From: Seminavis robusta
Taxonomy: Eukaryota > Bacillariophyta > Bacillariophyceae > Naviculales > Naviculaceae
DNA: 64,000 bases
Assembly (NCBI GenBank): GCA_903772945.1
Contig: CAICTM010000040.1
Coordinates: 62,001-126,000 of the forward strand
Direction of reading: 5' to 3'
The translations under genes were made by a program, and so were the position numbers. Below the pieces are notes generated by a model. The model saw nothing but the letters and a program-made list of their open reading frames with translations. It made no database searches and was not told the DNA's origin. Shown here one piece after another: positions 21,101 to 30,889 of this stretch (positions are counted from its first letter, which is position 1; each line of letters begins with the position of its first letter).

Positions 21101-22778
21101 AGAACACAATTGTTCCGCCTCAATACGGTCTGCTACTCCACAGCCTACCATTCCAAGACCCAAAGCAGTGGACCGAGTTCCAGCGACGCCAAACGATACC
21201 CCAACGAAACTGCATGGGATGTGCGGCAGCGACACAGCTTCGGACCGTGTGCGAGCTGGAGTGAAAGAGGTCTCTCCAGATTCGAAAGCTTCATTGGATG
21301 GACGTTGTATTACTGCATCGAAATCAACCAGCAAGCTCTCTGTGACCGGACAAGTCAATGCGCAACCACTGGCCGAAAACACCACGAAGTCGTCAGCTCC
21401 TTCGATTGACAAGAGTACTAAAACCTCTCGCTTGCTCCCGAGGAACCCTTCGTCAGCGGAAGGGGCAAAGCAACGTGACAATCGAAACTCCGTTCGATCT
21501 TCCATCAAAGAGACTGTCTTTGTCAAACCCAGCCAAAAGCTTCCATCCTCAAACGACAAGGAGAACACCTCCAATCTCCGACATTCGAATGGAAGCAGTG
21601 TGTCTGCAACGAAACAGAAGAGTCAGAGTGCCACTGGGCGAGACAAGGGGGACGTTTCTCGGTCAAAGCAGAGTGATGGCAGCAAAGCCGCTTCTAAACA
21701 ACATCGCTGTCAACAGTCGGGTTCCAGTGAAAAGGGGGATGCTTCAATGTCCACAACCAAGCCGAAGCAAACTGAAGCGAGCTCTGGGAGTTCGACTCAA
21801 CGAGCTATTAGTCAGTTCTCTTCTTGCTCAACCCAAATCGACAAAGACAACGCGTCAATCACAAAACGGGAGAACTCCAGTGATATCAGCAGCGCTGTGG
21901 TTTCTGTGGCTGAAGAGAAAGGGTACAAGTCAGCATCGCAACGACAGTCGGGTGCGGGGATTTCCACTGCCACGCGGAAAGAGGATCACTTAGCTACGGC
22001 GCGCGACAAAGAACAGGGGCCAAAGGCGCTATCTGATGTACCTGCAGTCGCTAGGAACGACGATGCCAAGCAGGACAATCAAAGCGCCTCCAAGGCCACA
22101 GGGAAACGTCGGCATGCGGATGAAAACGATTCTTCATCTGGAAACCAGAGCTGCAAGGAGAAACCGACGAAGATTGCAAAGACCGCGGAAGCGTCAGATG
22201 TGGCAGCGGCACCAACAACGTTCAACCAGGTCAAAAAGCCAAAGGTCCCAAAGAAAACTCATCGTCAGTTTCCGAATCGCGATGCCCTTCTCGATCAATG
22301 TGACGAGCAAGAGGTTCGAATCACCTTGCTGGCCAAGAACCATTTGCCACCATCTCCAGTTGCACAACGAATGGGCCTTACGGATGTCTCAACTCCATCA
22401 GACATAGCTTCCCGCCAGGAGCTGTCGCGCATGAAGTTGGCTACGCAGCACCGTGCCGAACATGAAAAGGTCCTGAAACAATGCATTGGTATCTCCCTGG
22501 ATGCGATTGAAGAGGCAAGATGTGCCAAGTCTTTGGCAGCCGTTGATGCGGCCGAAGAGGAATGGAAAGACTTGTTCAGGTACTATTATGAAATCTTGGA
22601 GCAAGTCCTGTGGCGACAGAATGAAGAAGCCACCACGTTGGCTGACGAGCAAGGCTATGAGAATCGCGAGAGTGGCCTTCGACACACTCCGGTTCTGCAG
22701 GTTTCATTCCCCTTCTTCAGTGTCTTCAAAGAAGTATTTGCATGTATGGATGCTGTCTTCAAAACGACAGCTCGATGA
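18165..22778 (+). CDS. Large WD-like protein with long disordered, Lys/Ser-rich middle
   Basis: The ATG at 18165 (the frame extends to a GTG at 18156) gives two exons, 18165-19880 and 19971-22778. The 90-bp GT-AG intron is in frame and stop-free; removing it joins LLEVSD to GSIIQYSDG. The product is 1507 residues. Residues ~150-560 contain beta-propeller-type repeats (CTALTLSPSGRLMIACFPDG, TIRLFDLTG, GKAIKNIHIWRF, DDQKLRVWDLSF) broken by acidic and Ser-rich inserts. Residues ~640-1350 are disordered, rich in Ser, Lys, Thr and Gln, with several KKRK-like basic clusters. The last ~150 residues are helical (QELSRMKLATQHRAEHEKVL, EEEWKDLFRYYYEILEQ). A nuclear scaffold role is plausible from composition only; I do not recognise an orthologue. 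Confidence 0.75.
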   Translation: MTDPTANGSGGGTPQPWLSSTTTPQGNVNSHMPFASTTTIRPQMMSVPSLVSNRGRKKVTPSTALRRPPLAAASAQASASVVPLSITKSTLSTSKAPSKALSSSSSSSHSSIEKIKSKKKSKKYIDWPSSSADALPKLAPLLLERLQDNSLEFPINEECTALTLSPSGRLMIACFPDGTIRLFDLTGTFSSSCCATPTNSSSSSNNNPKGKLEDNLFDMDSSSEEEEMDNDTKSPHAASFQQEQEDTSPKRGGRNRFVLSKEHQRFGTVACQIHAKGVITSLLMDVAVAEDGQYCFAGVLRGTQEMVAVHLGAVEAFLDKHLRQPQEHIPELLDLISVYRCSDAKLRGFGACTRVRNGTRSHPQYLLFTGKAIKNIHIWRFTPPTDPTLSTSEDDGTWTQLYDTQTNGNSIKLLQFRYDPNGLLQGISKSDDQKLRVWDLSFEQHQGDPKNPFFSRCSVIQKFAKEQRKRIIHKERPTKPLYSDATSSEATATVCGGFAFCYKDNHTSRISIVKLDVPDITSPYNHSELALPGSSSGVPSRSRRQQRGELKTITCVAGMAMDPSYVLLEVSDVSVFLNRRCLSCAVWDAHQLTFCLLHPFIQGSIIQYSDGNNEGNNGQPKVERAILPGTGTDPLQDGFSRKMCVGKVGSEGAVLAALSCYNSGSSRGTILLRPINGATYSSNPRQKGFWGFSRFVKKPKKAKSATTEPKVESTTKAIRVCARQESPSPIGQQQVGESRESPTASQQTEQGASSPHQPATDITQWTNPPTAQQATSSQNDSTTGVQLFGNPSEDNHAFKAAPLPKKRSQESLIHIASTTHSMTKPSMLAAIATSKRSTKPTPKLTNKIFSTSQAPTSTTTAKTGEPPEKKRKSIVDAPSVVPDSSVKATLNGIPMNGTPSAVKVAPKKSHNGQVSPDHEQAAMTSSETKHNVEASPDSLPPTSAIPPKQRKEKRPSLGDLAAAALSVNTMNNDESTKDAEHNCSASIRSATPQPTIPRPKAVDRVPATPNDTPTKLHGMCGSDTASDRVRAGVKEVSPDSKASLDGRCITASKSTSKLSVTGQVNAQPLAENTTKSSAPSIDKSTKTSRLLPRNPSSAEGAKQRDNRNSVRSSIKETVFVKPSQKLPSSNDKENTSNLRHSNGSSVSATKQKSQSATGRDKGDVSRSKQSDGSKAASKQHRCQQSGSSEKGDASMSTTKPKQTEASSGSSTQRAISQFSSCSTQIDKDNASITKRENSSDISSAVVSVAEEKGYKSASQRQSGAGISTATRKEDHLATARDKEQGPKALSDVPAVARNDDAKQDNQSASKATGKRRHADENDSSSGNQSCKEKPTKIAKTAEASDVAAAPTTFNQVKKPKVPKKTHRQFPNRDALLDQCDEQEVRITLLAKNHLPPSPVAQRMGLTDVSTPSDIASRQELSRMKLATQHRAEHEKVLKQCIGISLDAIEEARCAKSLAAVDAAEEEWKDLFRYYYEILEQVLWRQNEEATTLADEQGYENRESGLRHTPVLQVSFPFFSVFKEVFACMDAVFKTTAR

Positions 22779-23066
22779 GCTATCAATCCTCCTGGCTGGG
22801 AGTTAGGGATCTGACTTAAATGTTGTTGTCTTTTACATGGCTTCGTTCGTTGTTACTCCTGCCATAGAAGTAGTCTAGTCTAATCTATCTATTGCTACAA
22901 CTGGTGAAAAAGGCTGTTTATTCTTTGAATGCATGGTTGAGCTAAGCTCGCATTATCAACGTCACTTTTTGTTCACATCGAATTCAATCTGTTATGAAAT
23001 GTCTACGGTAGTAAGCGTTTGGCTGCTTCCTTTATCTTTATTGTCTATGATAATGAGCTTCTTCCT
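22779..23066. other. Convergent intergenic gap, nothing seen
   Basis: 288 bp between two convergent 3' ends. Confidence 0.4.
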
Positions 23067-24688
23067 CTATTCAAATTCACCCCAATTGTAAGCCTGAAGC
23101 GTTTCCAAGATCAGGGCCAACCGGTCTTTGGTGCTGACAGTTTCCAGCAATCGTTGCTTCAAACCCTCCATGCCCGGCTTGTTTTCGACAAGAGTTGTCG
23201 CCGAGTAAGAAAGGCGCCGAAGTCGACGATGCGATGGCAACAAGGGCGACACGGGCACAAAGTTGTGCTTCAAATCAGTTCGTCTTCCAATGTCATTGGC
23301 GATCTTTTGCAAATGAAAATTGGAGGGCCATTCCATATCGACAGGTAGCAATCCCAACAAGGCCGGTGACACTGGCGTTTTCGTCGCTGTAAGAAAGGTG
23401 TTGATTTCCAACCAAACCTTGTATTCCAGCTCATCAAAGGACAGATTCATGATTGAGTCATCTGATGGCGTAAAGTCCTTGAGAATATTTCCATCCAGAA
23501 GCTGTTGTTCTAGACACGGCTGTTCATCTCTGACACAAGCACTCTGTAGGTCCTCTTCCTGCACAATGTCGACTACAGTCTCCGTCTCTTGATTGCCACT
23601 TGGGCTGTTGCAGTCAATCATGTCAAAATCAAGAGATATATTGTTGAGATGTGCCAGGTCTGCCGTTTTGGAGAGGGGCACGAATGGGACCACCAAAGTC
23701 AGCATGGATCCATGAATATCAGCTGTCTGCAGATCCTTCTTTTTTGGAATGGGTAATTTGAATGTTTCGTCATATTCGTAGGGATGATACCTTTGGAAAG
23801 ATTCTGCCAAAGCCAACGATCTCGCGTCACGAACATCTCCTTCTGTGCTAATATCCACCCAGGTATCTGGATCCACTTCTTCGGTATCCGGCAAAAGTTG
23901 GACATCGGCAATGGAATATGGGAGCTCTTGCTTCACATTGGAAACCACAAATCGCTCCATGGCTTCTACCAATACCAATAATCGACCATCTTCCATTCTT
24001 CTATAATCAGCAATCCTCATCAGAGTTCCAACCACGGCTGACCTATCACTGGACGTGTTGTCCTCCTTGGATTCGGCATTTTCTTCAATCTCTTGTTCCC
24101 AATTATTCAACGGTTTCTTTTTGAGATTTGCACTTCCTTCGGGCAAGGATAAGTGGCCAAGATACCAGGGTTTGTCGTTGTACAGAATACTCTCAAACCT
24201 AACAGTCATGTCATTGGAAATGTATGCGTCCGAGGGAAAAAGTGAGAGGTGTAGAAAAGCCTAGATATAAGAATTGCAATGGAAGCCAATACGTACAAGT
24301 TTGTATAGATTGGCTCATGTACATTGAGCATATTGGATCTTCCAGGCAACTCGGTCCAGCCAACCCTCCACAAGGGCAAGTCTGTGATAATGCCCGACGA
24401 GGGATCAAACTTTGGTTGGGTAAAATTGGTGGATCGATAGTAAGACATTTGCAAAGACCGAACCATGGCCATTCGGCGTTTGAAATCAAGTTCGCTCTCT
24501 TGCTCTCCCTCGGAAGCATCCCTAAGGACCACCCTTGACGAGACGGACTGATGGGACCTTCGCAGTGGCAACGCCGGAGAAGAAGTCCATGCTTGACAGA
24601 ATAAAGAATTCTTGGGGGCACTACCTCCAACCAACGCCAACAATTGCAGTATCAATACTCTTGGATCTTTCATTTTGCCGCCATTCAT
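23067..24688 (-). CDS. Lon N-terminal (LON substrate-binding) domain protein without protease domain
   Basis: Two exons, 24688-24297 and 24198-23067, flank a GT-AG intron of 98 bp (24199-24296). The splice rebuilds the family motif: LPLWRVGWTELPGRSNMLNVHEPIYTN joins LFESILYNDKPWYLGHLSLP (positions 24400-24130). The product is 507 residues. The N-terminus has a hydrophobic segment (VLILQLLALVGG) and then a basic Ser-rich stretch, consistent with a signal plus transit peptide for the diatom plastid, though no clear ASAFAP motif is seen. Mid-protein are PUA-like LON segments (VVGTLMRIADYRRMEDGRLL, ERFVVSNV). The AAA+ ATPase and Ser-Lys protease domains of Lon are absent, so this is a LON-domain-only protein. 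Its function is unknown. Confidence 0.8.
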
Positions 24689-25601
24689 TCATGTAGATAG
24701 TCTCTCTCTGTGTTTGTGAATCCATCACCTGTGTTCTGCAAATTGATTGATGGGTGGAGCGTCATGGAGACTGTTGTCAAGAACCGCCGTTGAGAACATG
24801 AATCGAATCGAATCCTTCTTTCGGAACAGGCCGCAGAACCAAGCAGCTGCAGCCAACAATGACGGATCTGTGAAAGCTAGATACTTTTGGCACGAATCAG
24901 TGTCATGCGAAGGCTTGTTGAGCCGTGGACAGCGGACCGTGGAATCTGGCCCAGTGGCTGGGTGTTTGTTGCGATGGACGGTATGCTCACGATGAGCATT
25001 TGCAATGACCAAACATTAAAATTACTTGGAGTTAGCTACAGTACCGGTACATCTGGTGCCAAATTGAAGCTGCTCTGAAAGGGCTGAGGGGGCACGGAGT
25101 GGAGCGACCTGCTACGCAGCTGATGGAACACAGGTCTGTCGCTGGAAAGGATGCGCATCTAGGTGTCTTGAAGTCCCCAAACACAATTGATGTGCTATGG
25201 TGATTGGTGCAGCTCAAGAGTTTCATCTGGAAGCAAGTGATGAGATGGGCTTATGAAAAACGGCTGCTCATGGAATAAATGTAGCCACACCTTTTTGGGT
25301 CTGCTTCCAAATGCTTGAATTACATGGGCACATCAGATGTATGCTAATGTTTGGTTAGGGACAACCTCTCCGACAGTAGTAACGAGTAACTAATTATGGC
25401 AGGCTAGTTAAACTTGTTGAGTACCATAGACTTGACTCTACATGGATCACAGCACTATTTGATGCAACTTTTTGTCGTCACTTTTCTCAACCTCACAGGG
25501 AAGCGCTTGCAATGCCTTTTTTGTTGTTGTTGCTTCGAAGCATTCCATCTACCTGATGAAAATGTATTGTCACACAGACGTTAACTGTAGAGGCTCTCCT
25601 T
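24689..25601. other. Intergenic, 0.9 kb, no supportable gene
   Basis: Contains GAATCGAATCGAATCC at about 24798, about 110 bp upstream of the Lon-domain gene start, and an ACCGGTAC palindrome near 25040. Small frames here are not convincing. Confidence 0.4.
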
Positions 25602-26885
25602 TCATGCATCTCTGTAGATCCAAGGTCCTCGAACAGTTCCAATGACAAGGACATTGGTATTGGTGGACGTATCGGTAAAGTCAACAAGGCCTCGGCTCAG
25701 TAAGTGTGGTGTGTTTCGACTGGAACAAGCATCGTCAGCTACTCGAACCCAAGTTTCACCATCGGTACTTTGATAGAGACCATCCGATGTGCTGGCAAAC
25801 AACGTTGCGCTGTTTCGTGTAGTGAGCCCAGTGGGATGCAAGTCGTTGCCGCTCGTGCTGTCCACTCCCACGGTAACTTGTTCCCATGTCAGCTTCTCAT
25901 TCCAGTTTATGCGGACCATTGGAAGTGACTGAAAGGCTACATACAAATAGTCTCCCAACATGGCAGCATCGTATGTATGACAGAATCCGCTGTCACACGT
26001 TGTCGAGTCTTGAAATGATGGCAGTGCTTCCCAAGACTCTGGCAAGAGAGGATCGTTGCCATTTGCAAGCAGATGCGCCCCACCCCACCCCATGTAAAAG
26101 GCAAGGAGACTGCCATCATCCAAAACATGCATATGAGTGACAGGGCCATCACAATACTTGGCCCCATCAGGAGGTTTTGGAACCCCTGTTCCGGGTGCCT
26201 CAGTGGGAATACTCGAAAAGTCAAAGGGCTCACAATCTGTGGGAGTTTGCGCCCAAGTTTCTCCTTCATCAGAACTCGTATACAAACCTGAGAACGTAGC
26301 AGCATACACAATGCCCCCACTGATCACAAATCCACCCTGAGTTCCAATAGTGAGTACAGTTCGGAACGTACTGTCTCCGGGCGTTCGAAGCTTGATCCAA
26401 CTATGGCTCCCGATCAGCTCGTTTCCATTCACTGTTTTTCCAACTGACCAAACATTTTCTTCTTCCACACTGTTTCCCAACCAGGAACTGAAATCAGCGG
26501 GGTCTCCACTTGTCGCTTCAAATCCGCCTTTCCACGTTCCAACAAGCAAGTTGCCAACAGCGCTCCCGGTTTCTGTGATGGCCAGGGTGCCTGTCATTGT
26601 ATCGGGTATCGTCCATGAATGGTCGGCAATGTTGGTCCGGGAAAAACCGCATCGACACTGATCACCACTGTATCCTGGCTCACAGCTATTCGTGGTAGGT
26701 ACACAGTCACCCGCAGATTCTGATCGAAGCACACTCTGAAAGAAGGATCGAACTCCAGGAATGAGGTCACGACAAGTGCAGTAAGGCAGCTCACACCAAT
26801 CCTGACAGAAGATTGCCTGGCAGAGATTGGGAGCTGTTGCCAGCCAGAGGATCACAGAGAGGGCTGAGGGTTTTAGATTTCTCAT
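25602..26885 (-). CDS. Secreted BNR/sialidase-type beta-propeller protein
   Basis: A single exon encodes 427 residues starting at ATG 26885. A signal peptide covers residues 1-24 (VILWLATAPNLCQA). A cysteine-rich segment follows (residues 25-80, with WCELPYCTC and CEPGYSGDQCRC, EGF-like). The rest reads as a propeller with Asp-box-like repeats: GLYTSSDEGETWAQ and GLYQSTDGETWVRV, plus related blades (VLTIGTQGGFVISGGIVYAAT, TLFASTSDG). Such proteins are extracellular glycan- or protein-binding domains or glycosidases. The catalytic Arg triad of sialidases is not evident, so I call only the fold. It shares a ~340-bp divergent promoter region with the F-box gene at 27,223. Confidence 0.75.
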   Translation of the reverse strand: MRNLKPSALSVILWLATAPNLCQAIFCQDWCELPYCTCRDLIPGVRSFFQSVLRSESAGDCVPTTNSCEPGYSGDQCRCGFSRTNIADHSWTIPDTMTGTLAITETGSAVGNLLVGTWKGGFEATSGDPADFSSWLGNSVEEENVWSVGKTVNGNELIGSHSWIKLRTPGDSTFRTVLTIGTQGGFVISGGIVYAATFSGLYTSSDEGETWAQTPTDCEPFDFSSIPTEAPGTGVPKPPDGAKYCDGPVTHMHVLDDGSLLAFYMGWGGAHLLANGNDPLLPESWEALPSFQDSTTCDSGFCHTYDAAMLGDYLYVAFQSLPMVRINWNEKLTWEQVTVGVDSTSGNDLHPTGLTTRNSATLFASTSDGLYQSTDGETWVRVADDACSSRNTPHLLSRGLVDFTDTSTNTNVLVIGTVRGPWIYRDA

Positions 26886-27062
26886 TGTTAACGTTTGTCA
26901 AATGGGTTGATTTGGAGCAAGAACCCTCCAGTTGCAACACCTCGGTTCGTCAATGTCATGTATGTGTTGTTGTTGTTCCGAGTGCAGAAACGTGGGCAAC
27001 TGTCTTCCTCTAACTAAACGCCCTCATTGAGACATGGATAATTCGCTAAATAAGTGTTTGAA

Positions 27063-27125
27063 GATTCGACTCATTCGACTGGATTCGATTCGATTGGATT
27101 CGATAGTAATCGAAATAAAATTCGG
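27063..27125 (+). promoter_or_regulatory. GATTCGATTC cluster with AAATTCGGCGG end
   Basis: Five GATTCG/GACTCG-type words lie 100-160 bp before the ATG at 27223, in the divergent gap between the propeller and F-box genes. They end in AAATTCGGCGG, like the cluster at 40,158. Confidence 0.5.
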
Positions 27126-27222
27126 CGGGACACTGGGTCGAGACCGAACTCGGACGGTTTGTCATCGACCTCCTCTCTCATTTTTTGTCAGTTTTTCCTC
27201 TTCGCAAGGCTTGGTTTCGAAG

Positions 27223-28347
27223 ATGATGAGCGTCGAGCTCGCACAGGTCACAAAGGCCACAAAGGCTCCCATCTACAAGGGTGGTGACAAGATCGACCCC
27301 TTAAAGTACTTGACCCATGATTGTTTGGTTCACGTCCTTTCGTTTTGCATCGGCTCTGGTAACGTTGTGAACGATGGCAACGACGGCAACGACTGCAACG
27401 ACTCTGGGGTCGAGCCGCCAAAGATCGAAGGAGTTCTCCTTTCAGACTTGTTGACTCTCGTCGACATGTTGTCCTTGCTTTCTCAAGAGTGGAAACGCGC
27501 AGTGATTGGAGCCATCCCGTCTCTTCAAATCTTCCTCAATGCTGATTTCAACGCCGTTCCACCGAACAAGCTCGACAATGCAATTGAGTTGGCTCGTCTT
27601 CGTCCTGTCAAGTCCATCGGTTGGTTGGGAAATGAAGAAGGGCCACAAATGCTTCGAATGCGCGCTTGTGACAAGAGCCAGTTGGAGCATGCACATGTAG
27701 GAATTTGTCTACCACTGCAACCCAACGTCACCACGATTGCTGATTTGGAAACCTTGACGTTCTTGCAACTTGCGATCGGCCTCGAATGCCCCAAAATCAA
27801 GAGCATCAACGTTTCCATCCGTCTTCACGAAACAGTGGACGATGTTCCGTATCGGCTGTTCCGCCGTGCCCTTTTTTGGAATTCGGCCATCACCGACGTA
27901 ACGATGACTGTTGACGTCCTTAAGCACGGCTCGACGATCAACGACTTGTTCTTCATTTCCGCCGCGGTTGAGGATTTGCAATCCCTCCGGAGACTACGAT
28001 TGAAATGTTCGGCTGCCAGTATTTCCCCGCATCCCAGCCACAACTTTCACATATCCTCTCGGTCTCTAGAAACACTTGTGGTGAACGAATTGTGCGAACG
28101 TGCACAAATAGTTTTGGACGCTCCCAAGCTAACTCTCTTTGTGTGCGGTGGCGAATGCGTGAACAATGCCACCAGAGAACTTCGAGTGAAACAAACAGTG
28201 TTTATACTGGATGACCACGCGGTAGCAGAGAACTGCACAGTCTCTTGTCGCCCCTTCGGCCAACTTCACGAGCTTCGTATCCCGTTCCGGACGATGTTTC
28301 GTGGTGCTCGGGGTCGAGCTTTGCGAGAAGGTCGAACGCTACGATAA
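27223..28347 (+). CDS. F-box-like protein, first of a tandem pair
   Basis: 374 residues from ATG 27223. An in-frame ATG at 27034 exists, but the extra codons run through the GATTCGATT promoter cluster, so the later start is preferred. Residues ~20-100 look like an F-box interrupted by an Asn/Asp/Gly-rich insert: DPLKYLTHDCLVHVLSFC ... LLTLVDMLSLLSQEWKRAV. The remainder is LRR-like and irregular (LQSLRRLRLKC, SLETLVVNELCE). It shares the layout and the ending (PFRTMFRGAR versus PFSTMMRYAH) with the next gene, so the two are old tandem duplicates. F-box proteins select substrates for SCF ubiquitin ligases; the target is unknown. Confidence 0.6.
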   Translation: MMSVELAQVTKATKAPIYKGGDKIDPLKYLTHDCLVHVLSFCIGSGNVVNDGNDGNDCNDSGVEPPKIEGVLLSDLLTLVDMLSLLSQEWKRAVIGAIPSLQIFLNADFNAVPPNKLDNAIELARLRPVKSIGWLGNEEGPQMLRMRACDKSQLEHAHVGICLPLQPNVTTIADLETLTFLQLAIGLECPKIKSINVSIRLHETVDDVPYRLFRRALFWNSAITDVTMTVDVLKHGSTINDLFFISAAVEDLQSLRRLRLKCSAASISPHPSHNFHISSRSLETLVVNELCERAQIVLDAPKLTLFVCGGECVNNATRELRVKQTVFILDDHAVAENCTVSCRPFGQLHELRIPFRTMFRGARGRALREGRTLR

Positions 28348-29064
28348 GTTCAAACAGGAACAGGAAGAGACGTGGTTTCCGCTGAGTAAACAACGATGGA
28401 ACTGCAACAGGAGCAGTCAACGAATTGAATGATGTGAGACTTTGAATATGAAAACGGAGAACTGAGGATTGCCAGGACATCGCAAATCTGGACCTTGATA
28501 AGACTATCCGCACCAGTACGGTGCGACTGTACGACGAATGATGCAATCTAACTTATACTAAATACGGTACAACATGAAAGCCAATACCGTACCAGTACAA
28601 TACACTGTAAGAGTCAGGCTCTCCTGCGCGGTGTCACACCGGACCTAAACAAACGGGACAAAGACCGCCAAGAATCTAATTGTACGCTGTCGGAATGGAT
28701 GTTTCTTAACAACAGGGTCGGGGTATTGGCGTCGCGGGCTGGAGCCGAAGTTGCAGGGAGATTTTTGAAAAAACGATTTTAAGATTGGGAGCAATGACAC
28801 AAAAGCAATCCTTTGAAGACAGCTTTCATCACGAGACGACTGTTGGGGCCGCTGGTGACGTCGACGCCGATAAACTTCTACACCTTAGCGGACTGCTACT
28901 GATACATCGAGTGAGGAAACAGTGAGTGAGCATAGGCAGCAACTGGTACCGGTAGAACAAGAAGAAGACGGTGGCGAACAATACAACCTATTCCGTCCTT
29001 GTCTCCAGCCTTGTTGTGACAAACCCTTTCTGTGTTTCCGAGTGAACCAATCAATTCTATCAAA
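28348..29064. other. Intergenic between tandem F-box-like genes
   Basis: No gene seen in 717 bp. Contains several GTACCGTAC/ACCAGTAC palindromes (about 28565-28605 and 28945). Confidence 0.4.
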
Positions 29065-30243
29065 ATGAAGCACGAGACTCCCTCTGTCGCAGGCGACCGT
29101 GCTCCCAAGCCCAACGAGGTTGACGCCCTAATTGACGGGATGAAAAACATGGCTATCGACGACAAGAAGCCGGCGAGCGTCGCATGCGATGGGCGTGTTG
29201 CTGGTGGCGGAAGGGTGGATCCAGTTGGTTTCTTGCCAGATCAGTGTTGGTCCCTAATTTTCTCCTTTGTGGGTTTCAAGGGACGGGAAAAAGATTCGAA
29301 TAAGAGCGGCAACGACATCAAGCTTGGCGTCGTCACTATTCCTGATATCCTTGACTTCTTGTGCGACTACGCACCAGTTGCTACGGGATGGAGAGACATG
29401 GTAATGAATGCCTTGCCCCATCTTCCAATCACGATAGATGTGCAATACTGGGAAGATTTGAGAGACTATGCCAAGTCGATGATGCGGGCAATTCGTTTGC
29501 CAGTGAGCAGTGTTGAATGGCACGACGAGGACAACCAAGGGATCCTTGACCTACTACTACACAGCAACATTGCCCAGTTGAAAAATGCCAAAATGCCTCT
29601 TCTTCTCGGCGGTAACCCAAAAGGTCGTGCTCTGGGAATTCAACGAAAACTGCAGGATTTGCTCGCAAGTGCATGCCCAAAGCTGGACTTCCTGGCCCTC
29701 ATGTTGAAGCCGCAAGAACCCAATCAAACAATCCAACCGGGTGTCCTCAGTCCAGCGCTATTTTCGTTTTCTTCCATCACTCGTATGGCCATCTGTACCC
29801 CCTTCGAAGACAAAGTTGTCGCCATGAACAAAGACTTGATTACAGAATGCATCAAGAATCTTTCCTGCTTGGAGCATCTACACCTGGTTTGCAAAGCGGA
29901 GACGTTTTGTGAGGAGGAAATTGTGAGCGTGGTTTCCCCATCTTTGAAAGTGCTGGAAGTCTGGGACTTTTGTACCCAAGCAAAGTTGACACTAGACTGC
30001 CCGCAGCTGACCCGTTTTGAGTGTTTTGGCGCAGTCGTTCCGCGGTGCTTGTTTCTGAAACAGAAGGTAGTCGAGGCCCAGAACATTCCCAGCGTCTGCA
30101 TGGCTAGAGTCCACGATCCTGATGGGAAGCGGTGGGGCATGCCTTTCTCCACGATGATGCGCTACGCACATTTTCTCCCTCGCCTTCCAGCGGATGAGGC
30201 CCATGCTAGGGCAATGGTACAACGTATGTTTGACGATGAATAG
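29065..30243 (+). CDS. F-box-like protein, second of a tandem pair
   Basis: 392 residues from ATG 29065 (the frame runs upstream only to a GTG at 29032). An F-box-like start (DPVGFLPDQCWSLIFSFVGF) is interrupted by a Lys/Asn insert and resumes as IPDILDFLCDYAPVATGWRDMV. This matches the arrangement in the upstream gene. LRR-like segments follow (LSCLEHLHLVC, SPSLKVLEVWDFC, CPQLTRFECFG). Sequence identity with its neighbour is low, so the duplication is old. Role inferred as SCF substrate adaptor. Confidence 0.6.
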   Translation: MKHETPSVAGDRAPKPNEVDALIDGMKNMAIDDKKPASVACDGRVAGGGRVDPVGFLPDQCWSLIFSFVGFKGREKDSNKSGNDIKLGVVTIPDILDFLCDYAPVATGWRDMVMNALPHLPITIDVQYWEDLRDYAKSMMRAIRLPVSSVEWHDEDNQGILDLLLHSNIAQLKNAKMPLLLGGNPKGRALGIQRKLQDLLASACPKLDFLALMLKPQEPNQTIQPGVLSPALFSFSSITRMAICTPFEDKVVAMNKDLITECIKNLSCLEHLHLVCKAETFCEEEIVSVVSPSLKVLEVWDFCTQAKLTLDCPQLTRFECFGAVVPRCLFLKQKVVEAQNIPSVCMARVHDPDGKRWGMPFSTMMRYAHFLPRLPADEAHARAMVQRMFDDE

Positions 30244-30889
30244 GATTGCTTGTGGGATTGATGAGGTGTCGTCTCGCTTGGTATTAGTGAATGGTGGATG
30301 GACTGGTATCTCTTGAAGAAAAGAGACCAATTGTACTAGTATGACTGCCGAGAATATCATGGCTTGTGGTGATGGGGTGTCGTCTCGCTTGGCAGTGAAT
30401 GGTGGATGGACTGTATCTCTTGACGTTGCTGTAGAGCAAAAACTAAACTCTAGCTAGCTGTTTGTGAAAAAGCAAGTGTCAACCGACATGGTCACCAAGT
30501 AGTGTCGATACTACCGGTACTTAGAAGAAGCCATGGGTTCATTACCATGCAAGGCCAGTTGGCACAACGGTAGCTACAAGTGGAAACATGCAACCAGCAG
30601 ACTTCAGTGGCACGACTTGGCCAAAGATACCGCTGTGCTGGTATAAGCGTACAAAATGCACTATCAGATTGACTCATGTTACGATCCTTGTTTGCAATCT
30701 AGCCTTCAAATTCGGAAGAAGCGGCTAGCTAGGCTTGGATGCTTGTAGACTCGGAACACGACTTGTCCGCTCTCTCCATGCGAATCGAATCCTCATCGTC
30801 CAGTTGGTCCTCTCACAATTTTGACCGTTTCAGCTTGATCATTCAATTCAATCATTCGTGCGAGAGAAAATCTTTTGCGCACCGCCACC
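30244..30889. other. Intergenic with a ~60-bp direct duplication
   Basis: GGTGTCGTCTCGCTTGG followed by GTGAATGGTGGATGGACTG occurs at about 30266-30318 and again at about 30376-30417. An ATTCAATTCAATCATTCG promoter-type stretch precedes the next gene (30780-30858). No gene seen. Confidence 0.6.

Noticed and set aside
24725-25012. Minus-strand 95-codon frame upstream of the Lon-domain gene
   Set aside because: Contains the GAATCGAATC promoter word and no domain signal.
27034-27222. Longer N-terminus for the first F-box-like protein
   Set aside because: The extra codons translate the GATTCGATT promoter cluster into a repeated Arg-Leu-Asp-Ser-Ile pattern, which is not protein-like.
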